Shown: positions 1 through 10,625 of the stretch, piece by piece
How the letters are laid out: every line of letters begins with the position of its first letter
Numbering within the stretch: the stretch's first letter is position 1
From: Cryptomeria japonica
Taxonomy: Eukaryota; Streptophyta; Pinopsida; Cupressales; Cupressaceae
Direction: 5' to 3'
DNA length: 64,000 bases
NCBI RefSeq assembly: GCF_030272615.1
Contig: NC_081410.1
Span: 116,994,140-117,058,139 of the forward strand
Notes under the pieces: model-generated
Databases searched by the model: none
Told to the model about the DNA's origin: nothing
Seen by the model: the letters and a program-made list of their open reading frames with translations, nothing else
Made by a program: the position numbers and the translations under genes

Positions 1-454
1 GGGTTGAGCAATGAGATGAATTGGGGCAAGGAATACCTATCGCTTAGTCTGCGGTATCACTCGTGGGCTCTTCCCAATTCACAGATGAAAAACACAATTA
101 ACATATAAGGACTCTTAGTTAAGGAAGACTTGACTTATAAAACAAATATCGAGGAGGAAAAATCGAAGCTTCATAGGGTATATCCATACACATAACCGTA
201 TAAATCCAATATTATTTTAATATTTCAAAATGACACAATAATAATATTAACAATGCGATTGTATTCAACATCGTAATATAATAATATTATTATTATCGTT
301 TTGAATGTCATTTTGTTTAATATTACTATATTATTATTTTATTATTTTAAACATTTTATTTTATTTAATATCTATTAAAACGTATTATTTATTGATTATA
401 TATTATTATTAATATTATATTATTTGTATTTAATATTAAAAAACTCTTTTTTTG
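1..454. other. AT-rich spacer, no gene seen
   Basis: The first 120 bases are of mixed composition; from about 180 the sequence is very AT-rich, with many TTATTA/TAATAT runs. I see no coding frame, RNA gene or LTR terminus. Confidence 0.5.
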
Positions 455-702
455 TGGGTGTTGGCTGCACCCCCACCACGTATGTGGTGGTGGTGTCGTG
501 GCACACCCACGAGTGGGTGGTACTCACAGCACACCCCACACCATGGTAGGTGTTGTGCAGCACCTCCATGATGTGGAGGGTGATATGGCACCCACCCCAC
601 ACCGTGGCGAGTGCCACCCAGCACCACCATGGTATGGGTGGTGTCGTGGCACCACTCCATACCGTGGTTGGTGCTGGCAGCACCTCCTCAATATGGGGTA
701 AA
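455..702. repeat. GC-rich block of 7-8 small palindromes (CACC/GGTG)
   Basis: A sharply bounded GC-rich block inside AT-rich DNA. It consists of successive imperfect inverted repeats of about 25-35 bp with CACC-type left arms and GGTG-type right arms, for example CACCTCCA..TGGAGGGTG near 570-591 and ACCCAC-GA-GTGGGT near 505-518. Short frames on both strands here are by-products of the skewed composition. It could be a degenerate minisatellite or the structured core of a small non-autonomous element; no TSD was found. Confidence 0.6.
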
Positions 703-1072
703 ACCAAATGCAAACCCCTGCCCCTATACGAATTCAAACTTATATTTATGTTTTAATTATTATTTAAAACATTTTTTCCTAAAAAGAGAAAATGACAATA
801 CAACAGCAGGGGGTTTTAACTAGAGACAAACAAAATATAATAATGCAACCCCAAATCATTTTTTTTCCAAACAAGAAATTAACAGCAGGCTTTTAAATCA
901 TTACCAGTTCTTTTGAAATCAGAATTTTTCTTGATTTCTTTCCACAATCCAACCAAGGAAATCTATTTCTTAGCTGTGAAACTAAAATGAAAGCTTTCCA
1001 CACAGCAAACTGGAAATAACAGTATTTTTCTTCTGCAAATCAAAACCCCATTGAATGAAATCAGAATTTGAA
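703..1072. other. Spacer left of the copia insertion
   Basis: AT-rich single-copy-looking DNA. It resumes after the copia element at 7231, so 703-1154 and 7231-7440 were contiguous before insertion. No gene is supported. Confidence 0.4.
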
Positions 1073-1154
1073 CATATGAGGGGGTGAAAACAGATATTTT
1101 CTTTCAAATTTTTGGTTTCAGATCATGGAAGAGAAAGAGGGGAAACAAGGAAAA
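1073..1154 (+). repeat. 82-bp flanking direct duplication, left copy
   Basis: Starts CATATGAGGGGGTG and ends AACAAGGAAAA, directly against the 5' LTR. The same 82 bases recur at 7149-7230 directly after the 3' LTR, with no difference seen by eye. It occupies the place of a TSD but is far longer than the 5 bp made by Ty1/copia integrases. Confidence 0.85.
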
Positions 1155-2038
1155 TTGGGAAAAATGGTGTCTCAACCTTGCATTTATATGAGGTTACTAT
1201 TTATAGTAAGTTTTCATTTGAGCACGAAATAGTGCGAAACTCTCCCTGAAGGTTCTGGTTGGCTAGATAAGCATTCCGGTAAAGTTTCGTCGCAAGGTCA
1301 CAGCTAGTTTTGAAGATATTAAAGTTTTCGTCTTGGAGGGGTGCAATAAAATGTTTAAACTTAATTTTGGGGACTTTAGAGGCTCCGAAACGCCCTGAAA
1401 AGTGGCCGTAACCGGCGAAGCGGGTTACGAGGTGATAGAACACTTCGCGAGCTTTCCGGCGCTTCAAACGGTTCGTCAATCGGACACCCGGTTCTCAAGT
1501 TATGGCCTCCGGAAGTTTGTACTCCTGAAATAGGAAAAATAATTTGTATCGGATACATAAATGAGCTGTAAAAAGGGAGCGACACGTGTTGATGTGTGCT
1601 TTAACATGTCATAGAAGGGAGATAAGGTCGGCTACACCTTATTGGGTGGTTTTAGCCCATGGTTTTGTAATACCGTTTGACGGTTTCTTGTATTGTATCT
1701 CCTATTTATGAGGTGTGTGAGATAGAGGTTGGGTGTAAGAGTCTTATGGCTATTGAGTTGCCTCTGAATCTCTGATTAGTGGTACTCCTACGAAGAGCTT
1801 GCTCTGCAAGTATTTTGTAATCTGTTTTTGATTGCTGAATAAAATATTGAGCTGCTTTTGGAGGGTGGGGTTTTTCTCCCGAAAGGGTTTTCCCCACGTA
1901 AATCATTGTGTTGTGGTATGATTGCTATTATATCTATTTCTATTTTCTGTAACTGTTGTAATGATCTGAAAAAGTTTTGCATTACCCTCCTCTCAAGGTT
2001 AGTGAAGGAAGTTGTTTCCGCTACTTAGCTTCCTTACA
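1155..2038 (+). repeat. copia 5' LTR
   Basis: It matches 6263-7148 almost base for base and ends ..CTTACA before the PBS. Its first visible bases are TTGGGA where the 3' LTR has TGTTGGGA, so the terminal TG is missing at the junction with the 82-bp duplication. Confidence 0.93.
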
Positions 2039-2040
2039 AG

Positions 2041-2052
2041 TGGTATCAGAGC
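2041..2052 (+). promoter_or_regulatory. Primer binding site (initiator tRNA-Met)
   Basis: TGGTATCAGAGC lies two bases after the 5' LTR. This is the standard plant copia PBS, complementary to the 3' end of initiator methionyl-tRNA, and marks where minus-strand DNA synthesis begins. Confidence 0.95.
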
Positions 2053-2107
2053 CTGATCACCTTTGGTTTCAATTGTGGGCAGTTGGGTTTTTTGAACTAA
2101 TCCAGAT

Positions 2108-2776
2108 TTGAGTGGGAGCTTGTGCAGAAGACACTTTTTGATCTTGTTGCAGGAATATTCAGATGGCGAGTTCGTCAGGGAGATAGAGGTGGAGAAATTT
2201 AATGGAAGTAATTTTGAGATGTGGAAGCTGAAGATGGAAGATCTGCTAATAGATCGAGATCTTTGGGATGCTGTTGATGCGAATGTCCAAAGACCCTCAG
2301 ATCCTACTGCGGCAGCTCAGTATGATGTTATGGACCGAAAAGCCAAGGGTCTAATCAGATTGTGCCTGGCAGACTCTGTTCTAATCAATGTCCATGAAGA
2401 GAACTCTGCAAAGAAGCTATGGACTAAGCTTGGTGAGATGTATCAAGTGAAATCTTTATTAAATCAAATTTTCTTAAGAAAGAAATTGTATTCCTTAAAG
2501 ATGGAAGAGGGTGGACGAATTGCAGACCACCTAGAAGCATTCAATATGATTGTGGCTCAATTAGTATCCGTTGGTGTTAAGATGGATGAGGAGGAGAAAT
2601 GTCAGATCTTGCTTTGTTCTTTGCCTGATTCGTGGGATTCTCTTGTTATGGCTATCGGTAGTACTTCTGTTGTTTTGAAATCTGAAGACGTGGTGGGTGC
2701 CCTACTCGGCGAAGAGATGCGAAAGGAAGGTATCCATCAGTTCAAAGGAAGCCCTAACCGTTCGTGGAAGACCTAA
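2108..2776 (+). pseudogene. gag: copia gag (UBN2-type), frame-damaged
   Basis: The frame encodes a typical plant copia Gag N-terminal region: VEKFNGSNFEMWKLKMEDLL near the start, then the helical UBN2/DUF4219-like domain ending near the SEDVVGALLGEE motif. The conserved ATG of this family appears to be at 2163, but it reads into TAG after seven codons, so one base seems lost just after it. At the other end the frame closes at 2776, while the zinc knuckle continues in a different frame from 2697. A +1 ribosomal shift could join them, but simple indel damage is the likelier reading. Confidence 0.8.
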
Positions 2777-5700
2777 GGAGAAAGGCAAGAAGAATGAGAA
2801 GCGCGGCAAGTCCAAATCCAAAGGGAGATCGAAATCTCCTGGAAAGTCCAAAGTCATTTGCTGGAATTGCGGTAAACCGGGTCACATCCGTAAGGACTGC
2901 AAAGAAGAAAAGAAGAAGAAAAAGAAAAAGTTCGATTCTGATTCTGAGTCCGACAAGGAAGATGGCGATGCATTTATTGCGGCTTTGGCAACTCATGCAG
3001 GTAATGATGCCTGGCTAATTGACTCAGGTGCATCTTTTCATATGACTTCCAATAAAGATTGGTTTTCTGAATATGAAGGATTTAATGGAGGTAAGGTGTA
3101 CTTGGGTGATGATTCACATCTAGACATTGTTGGTCGAGGTAGAGTTAGAATCAGGTTTTCTGATGGTAGAGTAAAAATGATTAATGGTGTGCTGCATATC
3201 CCTGGATTAAAACGAAACTTGTTATCTGTGAGCAAACTGATAGATGCGGGTGTGCAGGTAGTCTTTTCTGAAGCAGGATGTAAGATGATTAAGGGTGCTA
3301 TGGTAGTTGCTAGAGGTGTCAGATTTGGCACTTTGTATAAGCTTGAAGCATACACTGTTGAGTGTAATAGCACTTCTGTAAAAAGTAAATCTGTGGATAC
3401 TTCACTGGAAGATTTGAAGGTTTCACCTTCAGCAGATGGAAATGGTTTTTGGGTACCTAAGGGTGCTCTTTCGTCTGAAGCAAAGTTACCTGCAGAGAAG
3501 ACTATGTTATGGCACCAGAGACTTGGCCACATTGGAGAAAAGGGTCTAAGGACCTTGAAAAATAAAAACCTTGTTGAAGGTTTGAATGACTGTAACCTTG
3601 ACTTTGATTTCTGTGAGCATTGCATTTATGGAAAACAAAACCGCGTTCAGTTTTACTCGAGTTCTCATAAAACTTGTGGTGTTTTGGATCTTATCCATTC
3701 TGATGTGTTTGGTCCAGTAGATGTCTCTTCGATTGGAAAATCCACATATTATGTTTCATTTATTGATGATTTTAGTAGAAGGACATGGGTATATTTTCTA
3801 AAGAGTAAATCTGAAGTTTTTAGTCGTTTTAAAGAATTTAAAGCAATGGTTGAGTTGCAGACTGGAAAGAAAATAAAATGTTTGAGAACTGATAATGGCG
3901 GTGAGTTTTGCTCTAATGATTTTGATAGATTCTGTAAAGACTGTGGAATTAACAGGCAGAAGACAACTCCGTATTCTCCACAGCAGAATGGAGTTGCAGA
4001 AAGAATGAACAGGACACTGATGGAAAAGGCTAGGAGTATGTTGAGTGGTGCTGGTCTTGAACAAAAGTTTTGGGCTGAAGCTGTTGCCACTGCTTGCTAC
4101 CTGATTAACAGGTCTCCTACATCAGCTCTTGTTGATAAAACGCCTATGGAAGCATGGTCAGGTCACAAGCCTTCATTGAGACATCTTAGAGTTTTTGGTT
4201 GCGAGGCATATGCACATGTGCCAAAGGAGAAGCGAACAAAGTTGGAGAACAAGGCTGTGAAATGTATCTTCATCGGGTATAGTTATGGTGTGAAAGGATA
4301 CAAGCTTTGGGACCCTGTTGCACAAAAGGTAATTCACAGTAGAAGTGTTATTTTTAGAGAAATTAAGTCTCCTTCTGTTACATTGCAGCCAGAACAGACT
4401 AAAAAAGAAGATGTGATTCAACTTCCTTCTACACCTGAAAGAGTTGAATCAAGACCCCTAGATAGGCAAGAATTTGAGGAGAGCTCGTCTAGCTCTGAAT
4501 CTTCAGAAGAGGAAGAAGAACCTCCAACTCAGCTTGTTCGAAGGTCTACAAGACATAGACAACCACCTGAAAGGTATTCACCTGATGATTGGAGATGTAT
4601 TTTTGCTCTGAATACTAGTATGGATGAACCAAAATCTGTAGAAGAGGCATTAGGTATGAATGATGCAGAATCCTGGAAGATTGCTATGGAGGAAGAAATG
4701 GCAGCTTTGAAAAAGAATGATGCATGGGATCTTGTACCATTGCCTGAAGGACGAAAACCTGTTGGTTGTAAATGGGTGTTCAAGAAAAAGATTGGTTCAG
4801 ATGGAAGCATTGAGAAGTATAAAGCAAGGTTAGTTGCAAAAGGCTACTCTCAGGTTGAGGGTGTTGATTACGGTGAGATATTTTCTCCTGTTGCAAAAAT
4901 GACGTCTATTAGATTTTTGCTTTCTATTGCTACTGCTTATGATTTAGAGGTTGAGCAAATGGATGTGAAAACTGCTTTCCTTCATGGCGATTTGGAGGAA
5001 GATATTTATATGACACAACCAGAGCACTATGTGGTGAAAGGCAAAAGTAATTTGGTCTGTAAATTGAAGAAATCTTTGTATGGCCTCAAACAAAGTCCTA
5101 GGATGTGGTACCAGAAATTTGATACATATGTGTTGAGTTTGGGATTTGAACGTTCTAAATCAGATCACTGTGTTTATTATAAATCTTATGGTGATCATTT
5201 CTTATTCATTGCATTGTATGTTGATGATATGTTATTCATTGGTAAAGGGAAAGGTATGATTTCAGAACTGAAGTCTCAGCTCGCTGCTAAATTTGAAATG
5301 AAAGATCTTGGTGCAGCAAAGCACATTCTTGGGATGGAAATTAGAAGAGATAGGGTAAACAGAAAGCTATGGCTAGGCCAGAGTAAGTATGTGAATTCAG
5401 TGTTACAGAGGTTCAACATGCAGAATTGTAGACCATTGAGTGTTCCTTTTACAGTTGGAATGAAACTATCTATTTCAGATTGTCCTACATCCCCATTGGA
5501 GATGGAAGACATGAGCAGAGTGCCTTACCAGAGTGCAGTTGGAAGCTTGATGTATGCTATGGTCTGTACTAGACCAGATATTGCCCAAGCAGTGGGAGTA
5601 CTTTCTAGATATATGTCTAATCCTGGTAGAGTTCATTGGGATGCAGTCAAAAGAGTCTTCAGATATTTGAAGGGTACTTCAGAATATTCTTTGTGTTATC

Positions 5701-6206
5701 ATGGTAATTCAGTTGGAGACATGAATTCTCTTGATATCCATGGTTATGTGGATTCAGCTTGGGCAGGTGATATTGATAGCAGAAGATCCACCAGTGCTTA
5801 TGTGTTTACTTTGTTTGGTGGTGCAATTAGTTGGATGAGTAAGCGACAGGCTGTGGTTGCTTTATCCACTACTGAAGCAGAGTATATGGCAGCTACTCAT
5901 GCTTGTAAAGAGGCCATTTGGCTTAAGAGACTGTGTTCGGATATTGGAATAAAACAAGGTACAGTGACAGTTTACTGTGACAGTCAGAGTGCAATTAGCC
6001 TAGCTAAGAACCCGACATTTCATGCCCGGACCAAACATATTGATGTTCAGTATCATTTTGTTAGAGATATGGTCGAAGATGGTAGGGTGAAGCTGGTTAA
6101 GGTGGAAACTTTGATGAATGTTGCAGATGCTTTAACTAAGGCAGTGAGCACAGATAAGTTCAGATGGTGTTCAGAGTCTATGGGCCTTATGGCCCCTAGC
6201 AATTGA
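2697..6206 (+). CDS. pol: copia Pol polyprotein (zinc knuckle-PR-IN-RT-RNaseH)
   Basis: An uninterrupted frame of 1,169 codons opening at a GTG, so its true start must come from gag. Domains by approximate residue: CCHC zinc knuckle CWNCGKPGHIRKDC (55-68); aspartic protease LIDSGASFHMT (107-117); GAG-pre-integrase with the H-H-C-C finger WHQRLGH..CEHC (about 270-310); integrase core with D near 334, D near 399 and E near 435; an acidic serine-rich linker (about 590-620); copia RT with LYVDDMLF near 840; RNase H with DSAWAGD near 1020, TTEAEYMA and YCDSQSA. It ends 56 bp before the PPT. All catalytic motifs look preserved, so pol may be functional. Confidence 0.95.
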   Translation: MPYSAKRCERKVSISSKEALTVRGRPKEKGKKNEKRGKSKSKGRSKSPGKSKVICWNCGKPGHIRKDCKEEKKKKKKKFDSDSESDKEDGDAFIAALATHAGNDAWLIDSGASFHMTSNKDWFSEYEGFNGGKVYLGDDSHLDIVGRGRVRIRFSDGRVKMINGVLHIPGLKRNLLSVSKLIDAGVQVVFSEAGCKMIKGAMVVARGVRFGTLYKLEAYTVECNSTSVKSKSVDTSLEDLKVSPSADGNGFWVPKGALSSEAKLPAEKTMLWHQRLGHIGEKGLRTLKNKNLVEGLNDCNLDFDFCEHCIYGKQNRVQFYSSSHKTCGVLDLIHSDVFGPVDVSSIGKSTYYVSFIDDFSRRTWVYFLKSKSEVFSRFKEFKAMVELQTGKKIKCLRTDNGGEFCSNDFDRFCKDCGINRQKTTPYSPQQNGVAERMNRTLMEKARSMLSGAGLEQKFWAEAVATACYLINRSPTSALVDKTPMEAWSGHKPSLRHLRVFGCEAYAHVPKEKRTKLENKAVKCIFIGYSYGVKGYKLWDPVAQKVIHSRSVIFREIKSPSVTLQPEQTKKEDVIQLPSTPERVESRPLDRQEFEESSSSSESSEEEEEPPTQLVRRSTRHRQPPERYSPDDWRCIFALNTSMDEPKSVEEALGMNDAESWKIAMEEEMAALKKNDAWDLVPLPEGRKPVGCKWVFKKKIGSDGSIEKYKARLVAKGYSQVEGVDYGEIFSPVAKMTSIRFLLSIATAYDLEVEQMDVKTAFLHGDLEEDIYMTQPEHYVVKGKSNLVCKLKKSLYGLKQSPRMWYQKFDTYVLSLGFERSKSDHCVYYKSYGDHFLFIALYVDDMLFIGKGKGMISELKSQLAAKFEMKDLGAAKHILGMEIRRDRVNRKLWLGQSKYVNSVLQRFNMQNCRPLSVPFTVGMKLSISDCPTSPLEMEDMSRVPYQSAVGSLMYAMVCTRPDIAQAVGVLSRYMSNPGRVHWDAVKRVFRYLKGTSEYSLCYHGNSVGDMNSLDIHGYVDSAWAGDIDSRRSTSAYVFTLFGGAISWMSKRQAVVALSTTEAEYMAATHACKEAIWLKRLCSDIGIKQGTVTVYCDSQSAISLAKNPTFHARTKHIDVQYHFVRDMVEDGRVKLVKVETLMNVADALTKAVSTDKFRWCSESMGLMAPSN

Positions 6207-6250
6207 TTCATTGTGTTGACATTCCCTTCTGCTCATGCAAGGTGTTCGAC

Positions 6251-6262
6251 AAGTGGGAGATT
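6251..6262 (+). promoter_or_regulatory. Polypurine tract of the copia element
   Basis: AAGTGGGAGATT immediately precedes the 3' LTR start TGTTGGGA. It is the plus-strand primer site and matches the usual copia PPT form. Confidence 0.9.
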
Positions 6263-7148
6263 TGTTGGGAAAAATGGTGTCTCAACCTTGCATTTATATG
6301 AGGTTACTATTTATAGTAAGTTTTCATTTGAGCACGAAATAGTGCGAAACTCTCCCTGAAGGTTCTGGTTGGCTAGATAAGCATTCCGGTAAAGTTTCGT
6401 CGCAAGGTCACAGCTAGTTTTGAAGATATTAAAGTTTTCGTCTTGGAGGGGTGCAATAAAATGTTTAAACTTAATTTTGGGGACTTTAGAGGCTCCGAAA
6501 CGCCCTGAAAAGTGGCCGTAACCGGCGAAGCGGGTTACGAGGTGATAGAGCACTTCGCGAGCTTTCCGGCGCTTCAAACGGTTCGTCAATCGGACACCCG
6601 GTTCTCAAGTTATGGCCTCCGGAAGTTTGTACTCCTGAAATAGGAAAAATAATTTGTATCGGATACATAAATGAGCTGTAAAAAGGGAGCGACACGTGTT
6701 GATGTGTGCTTTAACATATCATAGAAGGGAGATAAGGTCGGCTACACCTTATTGGGTGGTTTTAGCCCATGGTTTTGTAATACCGTTTGACGGTTTCTTG
6801 TATTGTATCTCCTATTTATGAGGTGTGTGAGATAGAGGTTGGGTGTAAGAGTCTTATGGCTATTGAGTTGCCTCTGAATCTCTGATTAGTGGTACTCCTG
6901 CGAAGAGCTTGCTCTGCAAGTATTTTGTAATCTGTTTTTGATTGCTGAATAAAATATTGAGCTGCTTTTGGAGGGTGGGGTTTTTCTCCCGAAAGGGTTT
7001 TCCCCACGTAAATCATTGTGTTGTGGTATGATTGCTATTATATCTATTTCTATTTTCTGTAACTGTTGTAATGATCTGAAAAAGTTTTGCATTACCCTCC
7101 TCTCAAGGTTAGTGAAGGAAGTTGTTTCCGCTACTTAGCTTCCTTACA
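6263..7148 (+). repeat. copia 3' LTR (886 bp)
   Basis: Begins TGTTGGGA and ends CTTACA, so it has TG..CA termini. It is nearly identical to the 5' LTR. Minus-strand frames inside it simply recur because the LTR is duplicated. Confidence 0.95.
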
Positions 7149-7230
7149 CATATGAGGGGGTGAAAACAGATATTTTCTTTCAAATTTTTGGTTTCAGATC
7201 ATGGAAGAGAAAGAGGGGAAACAAGGAAAA
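7149..7230 (+). repeat. 82-bp flanking direct duplication, right copy
   Basis: Repeats 1073-1154 directly after the 3' LTR. Host sequence then continues with GTAAAACCCTACC. Confidence 0.85.
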
Positions 7231-9085
7231 GTAAAACCCTACCTCTTCCTGAAGGAAAATGGTGGAAGAAATTTGGGGCTGCAAATCAATCTTACAACAA
7301 CAAGTTCCCAAATCCAAATCTACAATCCTTCCAAAAATTTTCCAGAATCTTCCTCCCAAGAAAATCAAGAATGAAAAGCATATGAAAAGCCCCAAAAATG
7401 AAACCCTAGCTCTCTTTTAATAAAAAATGGGATAATAAAATATTGAGATTACCATATTCCCATTTTAAATTTTATGTAATTTAAAAATCTATTTTCTCAT
7501 TAGACTTTTAAATACAATTTCAAAATAGAAATCGAATACTAAAATATAGTAAATGGAATATTATAATTTATTCTCTTTTAATCATTCAGTTTACACTTGT
7601 ATATATATACATATACTTGATTTAAGAATCCAATAGACCAATTCATTAAATAATCAAAATTCTCAATAATAACTAAATAGAAATCGAATTCGACATTAAA
7701 TAAATATTATAATTAAAGCAATCAAGGTAAATAACTAATTAGAGATTAAAATCGCCAAATAAAAAATAAAGTCAATAACATGAAATGCATGAATATTCAA
7801 TGAGTTAAATCGGATTAAAACGTAAATTACCACATACGATCCTGAAATCTCAATATGAACACCAGTCCAAATTAAAACACAGAAAATAGCAAATAATTAA
7901 AAATCGTTAAATCTTAATAACTTTAAAATAACACTGTTACCCATAAAATCATAAATTAGTATTAAATAGTCACACGGCTATCGAAGATCAATCACCTCAA
8001 TTAAATAAATTAAATAATAAATCAATCACTTTACTCAAGGAACTTAAATAAAATAATTGAATAGTCAAACTAACCATGCCACATACTCACAAGTCATGGC
8101 GAACATCGCCAAGACTGATGACAAGGACTCGACTTCAAACCTAGACCTAGAGTGCGGGTAGGAAACCAACAACATCTCTGAACCATATATTGCCATTGGG
8201 AAGAGGCACGCTCGCACTTGTCAAGCCAAGGGAGCTCACACCCGATTGCTCGGGAGGAATGAATACCTTAGTACCTACAACCCTGCAGCCACAAAATGAT
8301 ACATGTGCATATATATATATATATATATATTTGTGTGTGTATACATAACAGACAAGTGGAGGAATGTTGCAATGGCACATCCCACTCGTAAAGAGTGATG
8401 TGATGTTGATTCCCCCATGCATACAGTCAAACAGTAGTCATATAATGAGCAATTCATCATACATAAATCAGAACTAGGGGTTAGAATATCCATTGCATAA
8501 TAAAGCAAGAGTCAATAAAATCTATCCATCTATGCATCGGTCACGACATAATACACATAGCAATGAAAACATAATTATGACATCTAAATCACATAAGGTC
8601 GCAACGAGGCATGATAAAAATCAATATTATCCAAAGTCACAAACCATACAATATCTATCAATGATCATCAATGAAGCACATATAAAAACCAAAATACATC
8701 TATCTATCATGTGAATCCAAGCAAGTCCATCATATACATCGCACAAAATGAATGTCTAATCGAGTCTATCAAAATGGAATAAGAGTTTTCTCATGTGTGG
8801 GCATTACATATCTCTTAGGGATGAATACAAGAAACTTGATACCATGTTAAATAATTAGATAATATTAATGAATATACTTAGTAGCATGTGTTAAAAATTA
8901 GGGCAGATAGGTATGACATGTATGATAGCTTGGAAAATTCTATTGGCAGATATATATTGGTATTTCTTGTAGAAAGATGACAATATTTTACTAATGAATT
9001 CAAGAGGAAGGATCCTCACTCCCTATATAATTATTATGATTCCATATGAAGGATCAAGAAATATATATAAATAGCTAGAAGAATC
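7231..9085. other. AT-rich spacer with an AT/GT microsatellite
   Basis: Mostly AT-rich. It contains a less AT-rich segment at about 8090-8290, and an (AT)n run at 8309-8331 followed by GTGTGTGT. No coding frame with family resemblance was seen on either strand. Confidence 0.45.
8309..8340. repeat. (AT)n-(GT)n microsatellite
   Basis: About eleven AT dinucleotides followed by four GT dinucleotides. Confidence 0.9.
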
Positions 9086-9465
9086 TTCTTCTCTTCGAAT
9101 GCAAAGTGAGAAATGAAATGATAAAAATGCTTTTTATCTTCTGCATACCTAAGTTTTCATTGTAATAAATGCTTACCCTAATACTTCTGGATACTCTACA
9201 TCACACAAAAATATTCTATGCATCTTCAAATCTGTTCATACTCTTCCAAAACTCCTCCAAAAACATCTGCAATCAACAAATACTACATTTGCAACCTTCA
9301 GGAATCGGGCACAAATCTCAAACAGGGGGTTTATAAGATTTTCATGAAAACTCCCCCAAGGTCGGATGCCTTAGCTTAGTTACCGAATGTAGTTTCAGCA
9401 CTAGAGTCAAGTGCGGACCCACTTTCTGCATCATTGTCAATCATCTTAACCCATGTCTTCTTCAT

Positions 9466-10557
9466 CTAATCTCTGATCTCTTCTAATTTTGTTTTTCCCT
9501 TATCATCTGCCTTCACATTCTTGTTCTTATCTATTAGACCATTCCTATTCATATTTCTGCTTCTACAATATTTTGCAATGTGACCGGATTTGTTGCAAAC
9601 ATAGAAAACAACATTTCCTTGTCTAGGCCTGAAGCTCATCTGATTTTCCCTTGATTTGCATTGATTAGCAACATGTCCAAACCTACCACATGCATAACAT
9701 CTGACATTTCTCCAATTTTGAAAATTGTTTATCACACTTTTGCATTCACTTGACTTATGTCCATACTTAATACATTTAAAGCATTGACTGGAGAAAGATG
9801 GACCATTATTATTCATCCTATTTCTGCATTTACTATCCATATAACCAAATTTATTACAAATAAAATAGTTACCTTTGGACTTATGAGCATTAGGTTGCCT
9901 TACCGTAGGCCTTCTAGAATTTTTCTTCTGATGTGCTGATTTGGTATTGCCTTAACCAAATTCAGAGCTTTCTCCTTTCTCAAATCCAAAACCTCTTATG
10001 TCATTAGCATTTTCCTGGATTTCAAGCATCTCATCAAGTCTAGTTGAACTAATTCTAAACTTTTCCATATACTCATTTGCAGCTTCAAGATCATATTTAA
10101 GAGAAAGGATCTGCTTTCCAAGATCTTCCTTGGTTTCATGCAATTCATGCTTCAGTTGGTCATTCTCACAATCAACATCACAACATTCTTCAAATTTATC
10201 TTTCAAGGACTGATTAAGGCTCTCTTTATTCTTCTTTCTTGCTTCAATCTCCTTGGTCAATTTTATCACAATGGCTTCCATCTCATTCTTCTGAACTAGA
10301 TTCTCTCTAGCAAGCTTCTCACATTCCTTTGTCTTCTCCTTCGGGACTTGGTCATCAATTATGTGGCTCTCTTTCTCCTTTATCTTATCAAAAAGTTCCT
10401 TTCTCTTCTCTCTTAATTTGTTCAACTGGTCTTTCAATGATTGGATAAATTTTTCAACATCTCTAAGATTTGTTTTCACTTATTGAACCTCATCTTGGGC
10501 TTGATCAAGATCCTTAAGTGTCACAATAAGCTATTGTTGAATACTTTTGGAATCCAT
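9466..10557 (-). pseudogene. gag: Gag-like coiled-coil/zinc-knuckle protein, copy A
   Basis: The start ATG is at 10557, about 55 bases after the PBS. The N-terminal two thirds (10479-9952) is Lys/Glu-rich and strongly coiled-coil-like. After a frame break come tandem CCHC knuckles, including CFKCIKYGHKSSEC and CYACGRFGHVANQC, plus degenerate flanking ones. Several in-frame stops and at least one frameshift make it non-functional. The usual copia UBN2 capsid domain is absent. It is homologous along its length to copy B at 15569-16730. Confidence 0.75.
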
Positions 10558-10610
10558 TGATTTGCCTTCTTGGATCCTCCTCAAGCTATTAGGCTTCTTC
10601 CGAGGAACTG

Positions 10611-10624
10611 GGCTCTATTACCAA
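10611..10624 (-). promoter_or_regulatory. Primer binding site, copy A
   Basis: On the minus strand TTGGTAATAGAGCC follows the LTR end ..TTCCAACA by one base. This is a mutated form of the TGGTATCAGAGC initiator-Met PBS. Confidence 0.7.
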
Positions 10625-10625
10625 T

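Larger units (their letters stand above)
1155..7148 (+). mobile_element. Full-length young Ty1/copia LTR retrotransposon
   Basis: Order: 5' LTR, PBS, gag, protease, integrase, reverse transcriptase, RNase H, PPT, 3' LTR. Integrase before RT identifies Ty1/copia. The LTRs (884 and 886 bp) differ at only about three substitutions (1440/6550, 1608/6718 and 1800/6900), so the insertion is recent. Pol is open throughout, but gag lacks its usual ATG context and is out of frame with pol, so this copy may need trans-supplied Gag. The sequence resembles Tork/Tnt1-type elements; the lineage call is tentative. Confidence 0.95.

Noticed and set aside
420-823. Overlapping His/Thr/Gly-rich frames on both strands
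   Set aside because: Products of the CACC/GGTG palindrome block, open in several frames at once.
1201-1585. Minus-strand frames in the copia LTR that recur at 6311-6695
   Set aside because: They recur only because the LTR is duplicated; no domain and no coding context.
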